NCBI GenBank assembly: GCA_964403935.1
Contig: CAYOIB010000001.1
Location: 1 to 64,000 of the forward strand
Direction of reading: 5' to 3'
Origin: SLLG01 sp964403935
GTDB lineage: Bacteria; Verrucomicrobiota; Verrucomicrobiia; Opitutales; Oceanipulchritudinaceae
DNA: 64,000 nt
Shown here in pieces: positions 33,851 through 43,068 of this stretch. The position numbers were made by a program, and so were the translations under genes. Position 1 is the first letter of the stretch. The number at the start of each line of letters is the position of its first letter. The notes under the pieces were generated by a model that did no database searches, was not told the origin of the DNA, and saw only the letters and a list, made by a program, of their open reading frames with translations.

Positions 33851-35416
33851 ATGAGCCACCCACCGAAAGCCCGCCTGCAGCATGTCCTCAACCTGGGACT
33901 GCTGCTCTGGCTGTGGGCGGACTTCATCGCCGTGTTCTTCAACGAGTGGCAGCACAACGAACAGTATTCGTTTGGCTTCCTCGTTCCGTTTCTGGTGGCC
34001 TACACGGTTTATCTCCGCTTCGTGCCGAAGCCAGCAGCAGACCACTGGGCGGGTTCGGCGGTCTGGGCCCGGTTGCTCGCGATCGCGCTGGTGAGCTTGA
34101 TTCCCCTGCGCATCGTGCTGGAAGCGAATCCGGAGTGGAGGTTGGCGCTGTGGGCTTATGCGCTCATCGTATATGCGGCCACCTGCCTGTTGCTCGGGGC
34201 CTGGGGCGGGCGCAACTGGTTTCGCCACTCGGCGGGCGCATTTCTCCTGATGCTCTTTGCCGTGCCGTGGCCTACTTTTCTGGAGCAGCCTCTGGTCGAA
34301 GCGATGGCGCTGACGGTGGCTGAGCTCGTTACGGGCACGATCGGATTCGCCGGCTACTACGCGGTCCGACAGGGAACAACCATTGAGTTGTTCAATGGCT
34401 ACGTGGGGGTGGAAGAAGCCTGCAGTGGCATCCGGTCCTTGCAGAGCTCCCTCATGGGAGCCTGGTTTATTGGGGAGGTTTACCGCTGGTCTCCCCAGCT
34501 GCGGGGCGGATTCCTCCTCATGGGGGCCGCCTTTGCCTTCGGATTGAACGTGATCCGAACCCTCATCCTGACCGTGATGATGATTCAAGGCGGTCCCGAA
34601 CGTGCGGAAGCCGTCCACGACTGGCTCGGCCAAGGATTCAGCATCGCCGCCCTGGGTATTTTGATCTTCAGTGGTGTCCTCCTCCAATTCATCCTGCGCC
34701 GGTGGGCTCGCGGTCGACAGGATGACGTCCGCGAACCCGTGGTGGAACCCCGTCCAGTTTCATGGCTGCGCCCGGAGCGCATCGCGCTCTTGCTCGGGGT
34801 CTTGGCGGCCAGTCACCTCATGGCGGCAGCCTGGTATTATCGCTCCGAAGTGGCCAACCCACAGCCCCTGGTCATCTTCGACTGGGATGCGCTCCAGCTG
34901 GCCCCGGAGTTTCCCGAGATCTCGCCGGCGATCCGAAACCAGTTGCGCTACTCCGAAGGGTATCAGGCACAGTGGACGGGCCGGTCGGAAGAGGAATTCT
35001 CGATCGTCTTTGCCTTTCGGTGGGAGAAAGGAAGCATCTCCTCCTTCGCCGGGGTGCATCGCCCTGAAACCTGCCTCCCCGCAGCCGGATTCACCCTCCG
35101 CGAGAGCCGGGCCGCCACGGTGGTGCCCCTGCATGGCCAGATGATCGCCTTCGACGGCTACCTCTTCGAAGACGAAGCGCGCCGCTTCTATGTCTTCTTT
35201 GCCGTCTGGGATGAGGTTCCCGGACGCGGCCTTGCTGTGGCGCGCGGCTGGCGCGAGCGGATCCTGCAGGCCTGGAAGGGGCAACGCGTTGAGAACCGCC
35301 ATTCGGTCCAGATTGTCTTCAGCGGTCCCCGAACCTTCGCCGAAGCGGAGGATCGCTTCCGCTCACTCCTCCAGGCCGCGTCAACCGTGGGGGCTGTCCC
35401 CGGAGCCGCCTATTGA
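33851..35416 (+). CDS. Exosortase with fused EpsI-like C-terminal domain
   Basis: This 521-aa integral membrane protein has an N-terminal two-thirds containing about eight hydrophobic segments and the exosortase triad: Cys191 in VEEACSGIRSLQSS, Arg236 in GLNVIRTLIL, and His256 in AVHDWLGQGF. After a last helix near 310-330 comes a periplasmic EpsI-like (DUF3485) domain with the mark VHRPETCLPAAGF (about 402-414). Exosortases process and attach proteins bearing PEP-CTERM-type tails, such as the one at 9717-10418. Fusion with the EpsI module is typical of Verrucomicrobia and some other lineages. It is not next to an exopolysaccharide locus; the nearest glycosyltransferases begin 6 kb away. Confidence 0.92.
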   Translation: MSHPPKARLQHVLNLGLLLWLWADFIAVFFNEWQHNEQYSFGFLVPFLVAYTVYLRFVPKPAADHWAGSAVWARLLAIALVSLIPLRIVLEANPEWRLALWAYALIVYAATCLLLGAWGGRNWFRHSAGAFLLMLFAVPWPTFLEQPLVEAMALTVAELVTGTIGFAGYYAVRQGTTIELFNGYVGVEEACSGIRSLQSSLMGAWFIGEVYRWSPQLRGGFLLMGAAFAFGLNVIRTLILTVMMIQGGPERAEAVHDWLGQGFSIAALGILIFSGVLLQFILRRWARGRQDDVREPVVEPRPVSWLRPERIALLLGVLAASHLMAAAWYYRSEVANPQPLVIFDWDALQLAPEFPEISPAIRNQLRYSEGYQAQWTGRSEEEFSIVFAFRWEKGSISSFAGVHRPETCLPAAGFTLRESRAATVVPLHGQMIAFDGYLFEDEARRFYVFFAVWDEVPGRGLAVARGWRERILQAWKGQRVENRHSVQIVFSGPRTFAEAEDRFRSLLQAASTVGAVPGAAY

Positions 35417-35488
35417 GGGCTGGCAAATGATCCGAATTTTAATGGATTCGACCGGAGCGGCCTCTATGGTCACCCTATCAAACTTTCA

Positions 35489-36541
35489 ATGAGTCTCATC
35501 GATCAACTCCTGGACAAACTGCAGCGGCATCCGAAACGAGTTGTTTTTCCGGAAGGTTCCGACGAACGCATCATCCAGACCGCACGCCTGTTTGCCACCC
35601 GTCGCTGCGGCGTCCCCGTCCTCCTCGGTAACCGCGCCGAGATCAAGGAACGCGCCCACCGCCTCGATATCCGTCTCGACGGCATCCGCATTTTAGAGCC
35701 GAAGCGAAGCGAAGACTTCGAGCTCTTCCTGCCCATGATTGACGCTCATCCGCGCTACAGCTCGCTGGATATGGCGGAGAAGCAGGAATTGCTGCTGAAC
35801 CGCCACAATTTTGCCGCTTTCATGCTGGCCTCGGGCCGGGTCGATGCCCTCGTCGGCGGGGCGACGGCCATCTCTTCCAGTGGACTGCGATCGATCTTCC
35901 GGATCATTCCTCGTCAGGCGGGTGTGAAAACGGCCTCCTCCATGCTCATTTTGGACCAGGAGAAGCGGGAATTCGGCTTTGGCGGACTCTTGTTTCTGGC
36001 CGACTGTGGCGTCATCCCCGAGCCCGATGTGGACCAGCTGGCAGACATCGCCGTGACGACCGCTGATATTGCCGCGCACCTCACCAACGAAAGCCCGCGC
36101 GTGGCCCTGCTGTCCTACGCGACGCGCACAAAGGACGCCGATCGCCCGGGGCTGCAGAAGATCCGCCAAGCTTGCGAGCGAGCGAAAGAAAAGGCCGCCG
36201 CGCGCGGCATCGAGCTTTTCATTGATGGAGAGCTTCAGCTCGATGCCGCTCTCGATCCAACAGTGGCAGAGCAGAAAGGGGTGGGCCGCTCGCCCGTAGC
36301 GGGTCGCGCGAATGTCTTGATCTTTCCCGACCTCAATTCCGGGAATATTGCTTCGAAGCTGATCCAGGTCGTGGCCGGAGCGCGTACCTATGGACAAATC
36401 ATTACCGGGCTCAACCGCCCTTGCGCCGAGATCAGCCGCGGGGCTCACGCCTATGATATCTTTGGGACAGCTGTCATTACTGCCTGCCAGGCCATCGAAC
36501 GCAGCTTCCTTTACGGCACCGAACCCCCTCACGAGTCATGA
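35489..36541 (+). CDS. pta: Phosphate acetyltransferase catalytic domain (Pta)
   Basis: This 350-aa PTA_PTB-family protein interconverts acetyl-CoA and acetyl phosphate. Recognisable segments are RVVFPEGSDERIIQTARLFA, RVDALVGGATAISSSGLRSI, FLADCGVIPEPDVDQLADIA, VALLSYATR and ANVLIFPDLNSGNIASKLIQ. It has the short form, lacking the N-terminal P-loop/DRTGG half found in the long enterobacterial enzyme; that half is encoded by the next gene, whose start overlaps this stop (ATGA). No acetate kinase gene is adjacent. Confidence 0.92.
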   Translation: MSLIDQLLDKLQRHPKRVVFPEGSDERIIQTARLFATRRCGVPVLLGNRAEIKERAHRLDIRLDGIRILEPKRSEDFELFLPMIDAHPRYSSLDMAEKQELLLNRHNFAAFMLASGRVDALVGGATAISSSGLRSIFRIIPRQAGVKTASSMLILDQEKREFGFGGLLFLADCGVIPEPDVDQLADIAVTTADIAAHLTNESPRVALLSYATRTKDADRPGLQKIRQACERAKEKAAARGIELFIDGELQLDAALDPTVAEQKGVGRSPVAGRANVLIFPDLNSGNIASKLIQVVAGARTYGQIITGLNRPCAEISRGAHAYDIFGTAVITACQAIERSFLYGTEPPHES

Positions 36542-37731
36542 CTCAACCCACCCGTCCCTCCAGTCTCACGGCAGGTGAGCGCGGCCCAGGCTCCTTGCAG
36601 ACGCAGCCGCTGAACCGTGACATCCCGCGCCTCTTTGTCGCCGCCACGCACCAGAACGAAGGAAAAACGACAACCTGCCTGGGGCTGTTTGCCGCTCTCC
36701 GCCGGAAGTTTTCAAAGGTGGGTTACATCAAGCCGATCGGTCAGCGCTTCATCGAAGTGGACGGTATCATGATCGACGAGGACTCCTACCTCCTGAACAG
36801 CATCTACCAGGTGCAGGTTCCGATCGAGGCCATGAGCCCGGTTGCCATCGACAGCACCTTTACCCGTCGCTATCTGGACGATCCGGATGCGGTCCATCCC
36901 TCCCTGGTGGATAAGATCGTTCGCGGGTTTGATCGCAGCGCCTATCAGAAGGATGCCGTCATCATCGAAGGATCCGGCCATGCGGGCGTCGGTGCGATCT
37001 GCGACCTGTCCAATGCCCAGGTCGCCCGATTGCTCGGAGCCAAGGCCATCATTGTGGCAGGAGGCGGCATCGGAAAACCCGTCGACGAAATCACCCTGAA
37101 TCTCTCCCTCTTCGAGAAGCAGGGCGTCGAAGTTGTCGGAGCCATCCTCAACAAGGTGCACCCGGAGAAGGCGGAAATGGTCGAAACCTATGTCCGCAAA
37201 GCATTGGACCGGATGAATCTCCCCCTCTTGGGTGTGATCCCGGAGCAGGAGCAACTGGCAGCCCCAAACCTCTCGCAGATCGTGGAAGAAGTAAACGGCC
37301 GCTGGCTCAACGCCCGTCGTCAAGGGATGCACGAACGGGTCACGCAGGTCGTTGTCGGAGCAATGGCGGCACGCGGAATCATCGATCTCTTTGCCCCTGG
37401 AGTGCTGGTTCTAACGCCCGGAGACCGGGACGACATCCTCCTTGCCGCCATCGCCGCAGCCGGCGTTGCGCAACAACAACTGGTCTCGGGAATCGTCCTT
37501 ACGCGCGATGTTCTGCCACACCCCAAGCTCATGGAGATGCTGGCCCGCACCACCATCCCCATCGTCATCACCAGCCACGAGAGCTACGCCGTCGCTTCAA
37601 AGATCCACTCCATGACAGTAAAAACGCAGCCTCATGACCTCGACAAGATCCCAATCATCCAGAAGCTCATCGCCGATCATATTGACATGGACATGCTCCT
37701 GCCGCGCCTCAAATCAAGCCGCTTTCCGTGA
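36538..37731 (+). CDS. P-loop/DRTGG protein matching the N-terminal half of long Pta
   Basis: This 397-aa protein has a BioD/dethiobiotin-synthetase-like P-loop domain (LFVAATHQNEGKTTTCLGLF, GYIKPIGQRF, DAVIIEGSGHAGVGAICDLS, KAIIVAGGGIGKPVDEITLN, VVGAILNKVHPEKAE). A DRTGG domain follows at about 215-320 (RVTQVVVGAMAARGIIDLF, LVLTPGDRDDILLAAIAAA, SGIVLTRD). These are the two regulatory N-terminal modules of long-form Pta, here as a separate protein coupled behind the catalytic gene. The P-loop reads HQNEGKTT. It may form a complex with Pta and respond to nucleotides or metabolites; that is inference. Confidence 0.88.
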   Translation: MTQPTRPSSLTAGERGPGSLQTQPLNRDIPRLFVAATHQNEGKTTTCLGLFAALRRKFSKVGYIKPIGQRFIEVDGIMIDEDSYLLNSIYQVQVPIEAMSPVAIDSTFTRRYLDDPDAVHPSLVDKIVRGFDRSAYQKDAVIIEGSGHAGVGAICDLSNAQVARLLGAKAIIVAGGGIGKPVDEITLNLSLFEKQGVEVVGAILNKVHPEKAEMVETYVRKALDRMNLPLLGVIPEQEQLAAPNLSQIVEEVNGRWLNARRQGMHERVTQVVVGAMAARGIIDLFAPGVLVLTPGDRDDILLAAIAAAGVAQQQLVSGIVLTRDVLPHPKLMEMLARTTIPIVITSHESYAVASKIHSMTVKTQPHDLDKIPIIQKLIADHIDMDMLLPRLKSSRFP

Positions 37732-37737
37732 AGTGAA

Positions 37738-40281
37738 TCAGGCGGGCGGCTGATACTCGACGAGGGCCTGAAGGCTTTCGAAATGTCCGTCAAGGTTGGC
37801 CCAGTTGGCCTCTCCAGGGCGCCCGACCAATTCCTCAAAAACAGCCCGCTTGCGCGTTTTCAATTCCTCCATGCGCTCCTCGACCGTCCCTTGGCTGATC
37901 ATTCGATAGATGAAAACCGTCTGCTTCTGACCGATTCGGTGAACGCGATCGACCGCCTGCGCTTCCACTGCCGGGTTCCACCACGGGTCCATCAGGAAGA
38001 CGTAGTCCGCACTGTGGAGCGTGATCCCCACGCCGCCTGCACGGAGACTCACGAGGATGATCCCGCCCTTGCGCGACTCCTGAAAGGCCTGCACAGGGGC
38101 CTGCCGATCGCGGGTGCGCCCCGTCAACTCGAACAGGGGCAACTCGGGCAGGGCGGTCTCGATGGCAGCGCGGGTTCGCTTCAGAAATCCGACAAACTGG
38201 CTGAAGATGACGACCTTGCTCCCCGCCTCTACAACCTCGACCAGTTTTGGAATGAGACTCTGCAGCTTTCCGCTATGGCCCTGCTCAATGTGCAGCGAAG
38301 GAACAAGCGAGGGATCGCAGCAAATCTGGCGCAGACGCGTCAGCAGGCTGAGAATCCCCATTCGATTGACCTTCAAGTTTTCCGACAACCCGCCTGAAAA
38401 CGCCAGCGCGCCCCGCTCGGCCAACTGGCGGTAGGCCTTCTTCTGCGGATCGGTCAATGGGCAGAAAAGCGTCACCTCCACCTTGTCTGGCAACTCCCGT
38501 GCGACCTCACGCTTCGTCCGACGCATGATGAAGGGGGAAATCTGCCGTACCACCTGCTGTGTTTCCGTCTCCGGTGAGGCCGCCAGCGCTGTTTCCAGAC
38601 GCCGCCTGGAACCCAGCAGGCCCGGCATCAGAAAGCGGAAAATCGTCCACAGGTCGAGATGCCGGTTCTCCACCGGCGTGCCGGTCATCGCCAGCCGATG
38701 AGTGGCCTTCAAGGCAAAGCAGGCCTGCGTCACCTTGGCATCGGGATTCTTGATGAACTGCGCTTCATCCAGCACCAGAAAGGCCCAGGACACAGGTTCC
38801 AGGTCTTTGCGGCGACGACGGAGTTGCGAGTAACTAGCCAGCCACAACCGATCCGCATTCCCTGCCCCGACCACCGAATCCTTTCGCAGGACCTCGGTCC
38901 GGATACCGGGGAAATGGCGTTCCACCTCCATCTCCCAGACAGGGATCACACTGGCGGGACAGACCACCATCACCGGAGCACGCCGGTCCCACATGACATC
39001 GAGCAGGGACAGGATCTGCAGCGTCTTCCCCAGCCCCATCTCATCGGCAAGCAAGACATGGCACCCCATCCGCAACAATCGCCTCATCCAGGCGACACTG
39101 GCCTTCTGATAGGGACGCAACAGCCTGGGAAGTCCCTGTAACGGATCCTCCGCATCCTCCACCTCCCGACACCACGCTTCCATCGAGGCCGAAAGCTTCA
39201 CCCCGATCTCGGCCCGGCCCAGGAATGAAAAAACCATGTAGCGCGGAAGTTCGTCCTCAAGGCGACGGCCCATGGAATCCAGCCAGGTCTCCAGAGGTCC
39301 CTGCGCCTCGGGAGCGAGGCGGACCAAGCCCATTTCGGGCAATACGAGGGTCTGGCCCCGACTGATCGCGAGGCGTTCGGCCATGTCATCGGAAACACTC
39401 AGACCATCGAGGAGAAACCCGATGCGAACGCGCATGCGCGTGCCCGTATCCTCCACCTGAATCTCCGGCTTGGCCTCCTGCACGCCCTCGCCCAAGCGCA
39501 TCAAGCCGGGACCGACGCTGACCCGAAAAAGAGCCCGCCATTTCGGCAAATCGCGATTCACAAACGACGGAATCTTGAGCAGATCATCAAGAATGTAGTC
39601 ACGTGGACCCTCCCGGTAACGGAAATGGGCCCGGCGGGCCGCCCCCGTCAGACGAATGAGCCGCTCCCGTTCCCGCAGGTCGGCTGCGGAATCGACAAAG
39701 GCATTGGGTCCGGTGCCCTCCCCTTCATTCCAGGTTGCCAACAACCGAATGCCGTGGGCCACGACTTCCAACCGCACGTGAAGCGTGCGCTTCGGCAAGT
39801 CCGGACGGGTAACGGCAGCGTGGCCATTGAGCCTGGGAGGCGGTGCCGGATCGCCCGTATTATTTTGTTTTGCCGGGACGGTCTCGGAGGATTCACTGCC
39901 ACCGCCATTGGATTCCAAGCGCTTGTGCTTCCGCTTGCGCGAAGGAACAGCCTCCAATTCGTCGGCCAGCAACTCCTCAATTTCATACATTCCTGCCACC
40001 GCCAAGGCCCCCCCGGCAGCGTCATCCTCGGTCGATGAACGAAAGATCGGGCCGTCAGACCACTCGACCATGGCATAAGCTTCCGCCTTTCCTCGTTTCA
40101 CCGAGATGATGGCGAGGTCCTCCGTCAACTCCATCGAACGGATCTCCCCCGAGCGGTACAGCCGACGCCCAATGTCCAAAACGTCCCCCGTAAAGGCCGC
40201 CTCCCAAGGCTCCATCACCCGAGGGAGCCACGCCTCCAGAGCCGCTTGGCTGTACACGCGCTGCGCCGATTTCACCATCAT
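37738..40281 (-). CDS. SNF2-family helicase-like ATPase with degenerate N-terminal domain
   Basis: This 847-aa protein has its ATPase in the C-terminal half: LLRPYQKASVAWMRRL, motif I DEMGLGKT (about residue 417), motif II DEAQ (about 505), MTGTPVENR, SPFIMRRTK, VVIFSQFVGFLKRTR, VSLRAGGVGITL and VDRVHRIGQKQT (about 784). SNF2 proteins translocate on double-stranded DNA and remodel protein-DNA complexes; bacterial members often carry an N-terminal SWIM zinc finger. Here that region (residues 1-100) retains the general layout but has no CxC...CxH ligands. It converges on the Pta partner gene, 6 bp apart. Confidence 0.93.
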   Translation of the reverse strand: MMVKSAQRVYSQAALEAWLPRVMEPWEAAFTGDVLDIGRRLYRSGEIRSMELTEDLAIISVKRGKAEAYAMVEWSDGPIFRSSTEDDAAGGALAVAGMYEIEELLADELEAVPSRKRKHKRLESNGGGSESSETVPAKQNNTGDPAPPPRLNGHAAVTRPDLPKRTLHVRLEVVAHGIRLLATWNEGEGTGPNAFVDSAADLRERERLIRLTGAARRAHFRYREGPRDYILDDLLKIPSFVNRDLPKWRALFRVSVGPGLMRLGEGVQEAKPEIQVEDTGTRMRVRIGFLLDGLSVSDDMAERLAISRGQTLVLPEMGLVRLAPEAQGPLETWLDSMGRRLEDELPRYMVFSFLGRAEIGVKLSASMEAWCREVEDAEDPLQGLPRLLRPYQKASVAWMRRLLRMGCHVLLADEMGLGKTLQILSLLDVMWDRRAPVMVVCPASVIPVWEMEVERHFPGIRTEVLRKDSVVGAGNADRLWLASYSQLRRRRKDLEPVSWAFLVLDEAQFIKNPDAKVTQACFALKATHRLAMTGTPVENRHLDLWTIFRFLMPGLLGSRRRLETALAASPETETQQVVRQISPFIMRRTKREVARELPDKVEVTLFCPLTDPQKKAYRQLAERGALAFSGGLSENLKVNRMGILSLLTRLRQICCDPSLVPSLHIEQGHSGKLQSLIPKLVEVVEAGSKVVIFSQFVGFLKRTRAAIETALPELPLFELTGRTRDRQAPVQAFQESRKGGIILVSLRAGGVGITLHSADYVFLMDPWWNPAVEAQAVDRVHRIGQKQTVFIYRMISQGTVEERMEELKTRKRAVFEELVGRPGEANWANLDGHFESLQALVEYQPPA

Positions 40282-40386
40282 TAAAATCCCTCACCCAAAC
40301 AGGACCCCCAACCCCCCGCAAGCCCGAAGCCCCATGCACCACCTGGCGACTTGCCAACGACCGCGTTCCATGCGAGCAAAGTTGCC

Positions 40387-40866
40387 GTGGAGAAGGCCTC
40401 CCATCACCATTCCGTTCGCCGACGCGTCGAGTTTTCCGAAACCGACAGTGCCGGCCTTGTTCACTTCAGTAATTACTTCCGGTGGATGGAATTCGCCGAA
40501 GCCGACTACTTCCGCCAGCTCGGGATCACCCTCTTCGCGAGCAAATCCAGCCGGGGCTTTCCCAGAGTGCGGGCGGAATGCCAGTATTCGGAGCCTCTGG
40601 CTTTCGAGGACCTCGTTGAAATCCAGCTTTCCATCGAGGCGACCACCGGTCGGTCGATCACCTACGCCTTCCGCTTCCTGAAGGTGGTGCCCTCCGGCCT
40701 GCTGAGAGTGGCCAAGGGGCGAATGACCACTGTCTTTGTCGAACGTCTCCCGAATGGAAAGCTCCAGCCCCTGCCCCTCCCCGAGGTGCTTCATTTAGCC
40801 TTATCCGAGGCAACTCCTGAGGCTAAGCCCCAGGATCCTGATACCCAAGAAAGGGGTTGCCCTTGA
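40387..40866 (+). CDS. 4HBT-type acyl-CoA thioesterase
   Basis: This hotdog-fold protein carries the signature VEFSETDSAGLVHFSNYFRW (catalytic Asp; 4-hydroxybenzoyl-CoA thioesterase type) and a normal C-terminal strand (GRSITYAFRFLKVV, LRVAKGRMTTVFVE). It hydrolyses acyl-CoA thioesters; the chain is unknown. No ATG is suitably placed: I take the GTG at 40387 (159 aa), with a TTG at 40351 as the alternative. Neither has a strong ribosome site. The C-terminal 20 residues (EATPEAKPQDPDTQERGCP) are low-complexity. Confidence 0.8.
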   Translation: MEKASHHHSVRRRVEFSETDSAGLVHFSNYFRWMEFAEADYFRQLGITLFASKSSRGFPRVRAECQYSEPLAFEDLVEIQLSIEATTGRSITYAFRFLKVVPSGLLRVAKGRMTTVFVERLPNGKLQPLPLPEVLHLALSEATPEAKPQDPDTQERGCP

Positions 40867-41038
40867 GGCATGCGGGTTGTTCCCTCCTTGCCCATCTCAC
40901 CTGTCAGAGCATAAGGAATATAAAAGAGAGCCCGACCGGAAGACCGGGGCCTCCTCCCCCGCTCCCGGCAGCATAAATCAGAATGATCCAGTTATCCCAG
41001 TGTTGGTAAACGAAGAAAAGTGCAGGAGCGGTCTACCC

Positions 41039-41635
41039 GTGGAAACGACGATTTCGCGGGACGGCCTAAACGAACTACCTCTCTTTCGTTTTGAGGGCGA
41101 CATCCAGGTGATCAGCTCGGACGAGGACACCGCAGCCGCTGTCGCTCACCTCAAGCAGGAGAAGCTTCTGGGTTTCGACACCGAGACGAGACCCTCCTTT
41201 CAAAAGGGGCAGAACTATCCCCCGGCCCTGCTCCAACTCGCCAGCTCCTCCAAGGTCTATCTGTTTCAGCTTCTTCAACTAAAAGAGCTGGATCCCATCC
41301 TCTCGATCCTGAGCGATCACGCGATCTGTAAGGCCGGTGTCGCCATCCGCGATGACATTCGAAAGTTGCAGGAGTTTCACAGCTTCAAGCCCGGTGGCTT
41401 TCTCGAGCTTTCCAACCCCACGCAGCGAGCCGGCATCGTCAATACCGGCCTGCGCAGCCTCGCGGGGATCTTTCTCCAGATCCGGATTTCCAAAGGTGCC
41501 CAGGTATCAAACTGGTCGCGGAAGAACCTCACGGAATCACAAATCCGTTACGCCGCGACAGACGCCTGGGTAAGCCGCCAGATCTGTGAGCGCCTGCTCG
41601 AGCTGGGCATTCTCCGCGGCCACACCGCGGCTTGA
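41039..41635 (+). CDS. DEDDy 3'-5' exonuclease (RNase D/WRN-like)
   Basis: A single DEDD exonuclease domain: KLLGFDTETRPSF (Exo I, Asp-Glu), ICKAGVAIRDDIRKLQ (Exo II, Asp) and IRYAATDAWVSRQICERLL (Exo III, Tyr and Asp). Lacking HRDC domains, it resembles the compact WRN-exonuclease-like proteins that trim RNA or DNA 3' ends. The GTG at 41039 (198 aa) is chosen because AGGAG lies ten bases before it; the frame is open further upstream, with GTG at 41000 and TTG at 40877 as alternatives. It follows the thioesterase gene and precedes the glycosyltransferase run. Confidence 0.8.
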   Translation: METTISRDGLNELPLFRFEGDIQVISSDEDTAAAVAHLKQEKLLGFDTETRPSFQKGQNYPPALLQLASSSKVYLFQLLQLKELDPILSILSDHAICKAGVAIRDDIRKLQEFHSFKPGGFLELSNPTQRAGIVNTGLRSLAGIFLQIRISKGAQVSNWSRKNLTESQIRYAATDAWVSRQICERLLELGILRGHTAA

Positions 41636-41662
41636 TGGGCTCCGTGCACCGCGCTTCCCGCT

Positions 41663-43068
41663 ATGCCCCCTGAAGTCGCCATCGTCACACGGACAAAGGA
41701 CCGCCTCCCGCTCCTGAGCCGGACTATCGACTCCGTCCTCGCCCAGAAGCACCGCGACTGGATCCATGTAATCGTCAATGATGGCGGCGATGCCGACGCC
41801 CTCGACACATTCCTCCAGACACGGCGCGAGGCCTACGGCAACCGCCTGAAAGTGATCCACAATGCCCAAAGCAGTGGGATGCAAAACGCGGCCAATACGG
41901 GGATCCAAGGCTCTGCGAGTACCTTCATCGCCATTCTCGATGACGATGATGCATGGCATCCCGATTTTCTTCAGGCGACCACGACATCCCTCAACAAGCA
42001 CGGCCCGGCCGCTCGCTACCAAGGTGTGGCCGTCCAAACGCTAAAGGTGCTTGAAACGCTGGAGGGCGGAAACGTTCAAGAGATTGAGCGAGAGCCCTAC
42101 CAGCCAATCAAAGAGGTATCGCTCTTTCGGGTCGGCTATGAGAACCCCTTCCCACCCGTCGCCTTTCTCTTTCGACGCTCAGCATGCGAAGCTGTCGGCC
42201 CTTTTGACGAACGCTTCGGACCCGTCGGAGATATGGATTTTAATATCCGCTTCCTGCTCCGATTCGAAATCGATGTCCTGCCGCAGCCCTTGGCTTATTA
42301 CCATTGGCGCACCGGTGACACCACTGGAGCCCTTGGGAATTCTGTTACCGCTTCCCGCCAGCATCACGCCCGCCTGCTTAACGAGCTCAAGAACCATTAT
42401 CTCCGACAAGGAAGCGATGCCGCGCCCGCCGCTCTCGGCCTCTCCCTCAATCTCGTCAGCCACCTCCTCACCGTTGAGTGGAACTCGCGTCTGGCAAATG
42501 AGAAGCTCGACAAATTGAGCGACGCCGTCCCCAAGGCCCTCGACCTGAAAGCCCTGAACGACGAGGTGCTTTGGCAACTCCGGGATCAACTCCTGCCAAC
42601 GTTCGCCAAAGATGTCTCCGGCAAGATCGACGAGATTCTATGGCAGATCAACGATACTTCCATCCCGACACTCCGGGAAGACCTGAAGTCCAAGATCGAC
42701 GAGATTCTATGGCAGATCAACGATACTTCCATCCCGACACTCCGGNNNNNNNNNNNNNNNNNNNNNNNNNNNNNNNNNNNNNNNNNNNNNNNNNNNNNNN
42801 NNNNNNNNNNNNNNNNNNNNNNNNNNNNNNNNNNNNNNNNNNNNNCAAGATCGACGAGATTCTATGGCAGATCAACGATACTTCCATCCCGACACTCCGG
42901 GAAGACCTGAAGTCCAAGATCGACGAGGCTGTGTGGAAACTCGAGTCCGGGCCGCTTTCAGAACTGAATTCCCGCATGGAGGCGACCGAAGCAGAACTGA
43001 AGCGCCGGAAATTGCTCTTGAAGATCGGGCGCTTCGAAGTCTTCTGGAACAAGACAATCCGGACTTGA
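41663..43068 (+). CDS. Family 2 glycosyltransferase with C-terminal 23-residue repeats, interrupted by an assembly gap
   Basis: Residues 1-270 form a GT-A glycosyltransferase: VAIVTRTKDRLPLLSRTIDS, VIVNDGG, FIAILDDDDAWHPDF (metal-binding DxD), VGDMDFNIRFLLRF. They transfer a sugar from a nucleotide donor. From about residue 321 the protein turns into a tandem 23-residue repeat (KIDEILWQINDTSIPTLRED plus LKS), preceded by a diverged copy (LNDEVLWQLRDQLLPTF) and followed by another (KIDEAVWKLESGPLSELNS), ending in ELKRRKLLLKIGRFEVFWNK. The run of 100 N at 42746-42845 makes the frame appear broken, but both sides encode the same repeat, so this is one gene with its stop at 43066-43068. The repeat is probably helical, possibly a coiled coil. 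Confidence 0.82.
42623..42945 (+). repeat. 69-bp in-frame tandem repeat containing the assembly gap
   Basis: Units of 69 bp start at 42623, 42692 (cut by the gap) and 42847 and are identical where visible; a diverged partial unit starts at 42916. Each encodes 23 residues. The true copy number is hidden by the gap, and the array is prone to collapse or copy-number variation. Confidence 0.93.
42746..42845. other. Assembly gap (100 N)
   Basis: Exactly 100 N lie inside the 69-bp tandem array. To keep the repeat in register the real gap must be 14 + 69k bases, for example 14, 83 or 152; 100 does not fit. So the length is a placeholder, and the apparent frame change is artificial. Confidence 0.97.

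Noticed and set aside
42746..42845. Frameshift in the GT2 gene
   Set aside because: The frame change comes from the placeholder length of the N run; the repeat on both sides encodes the same peptide.
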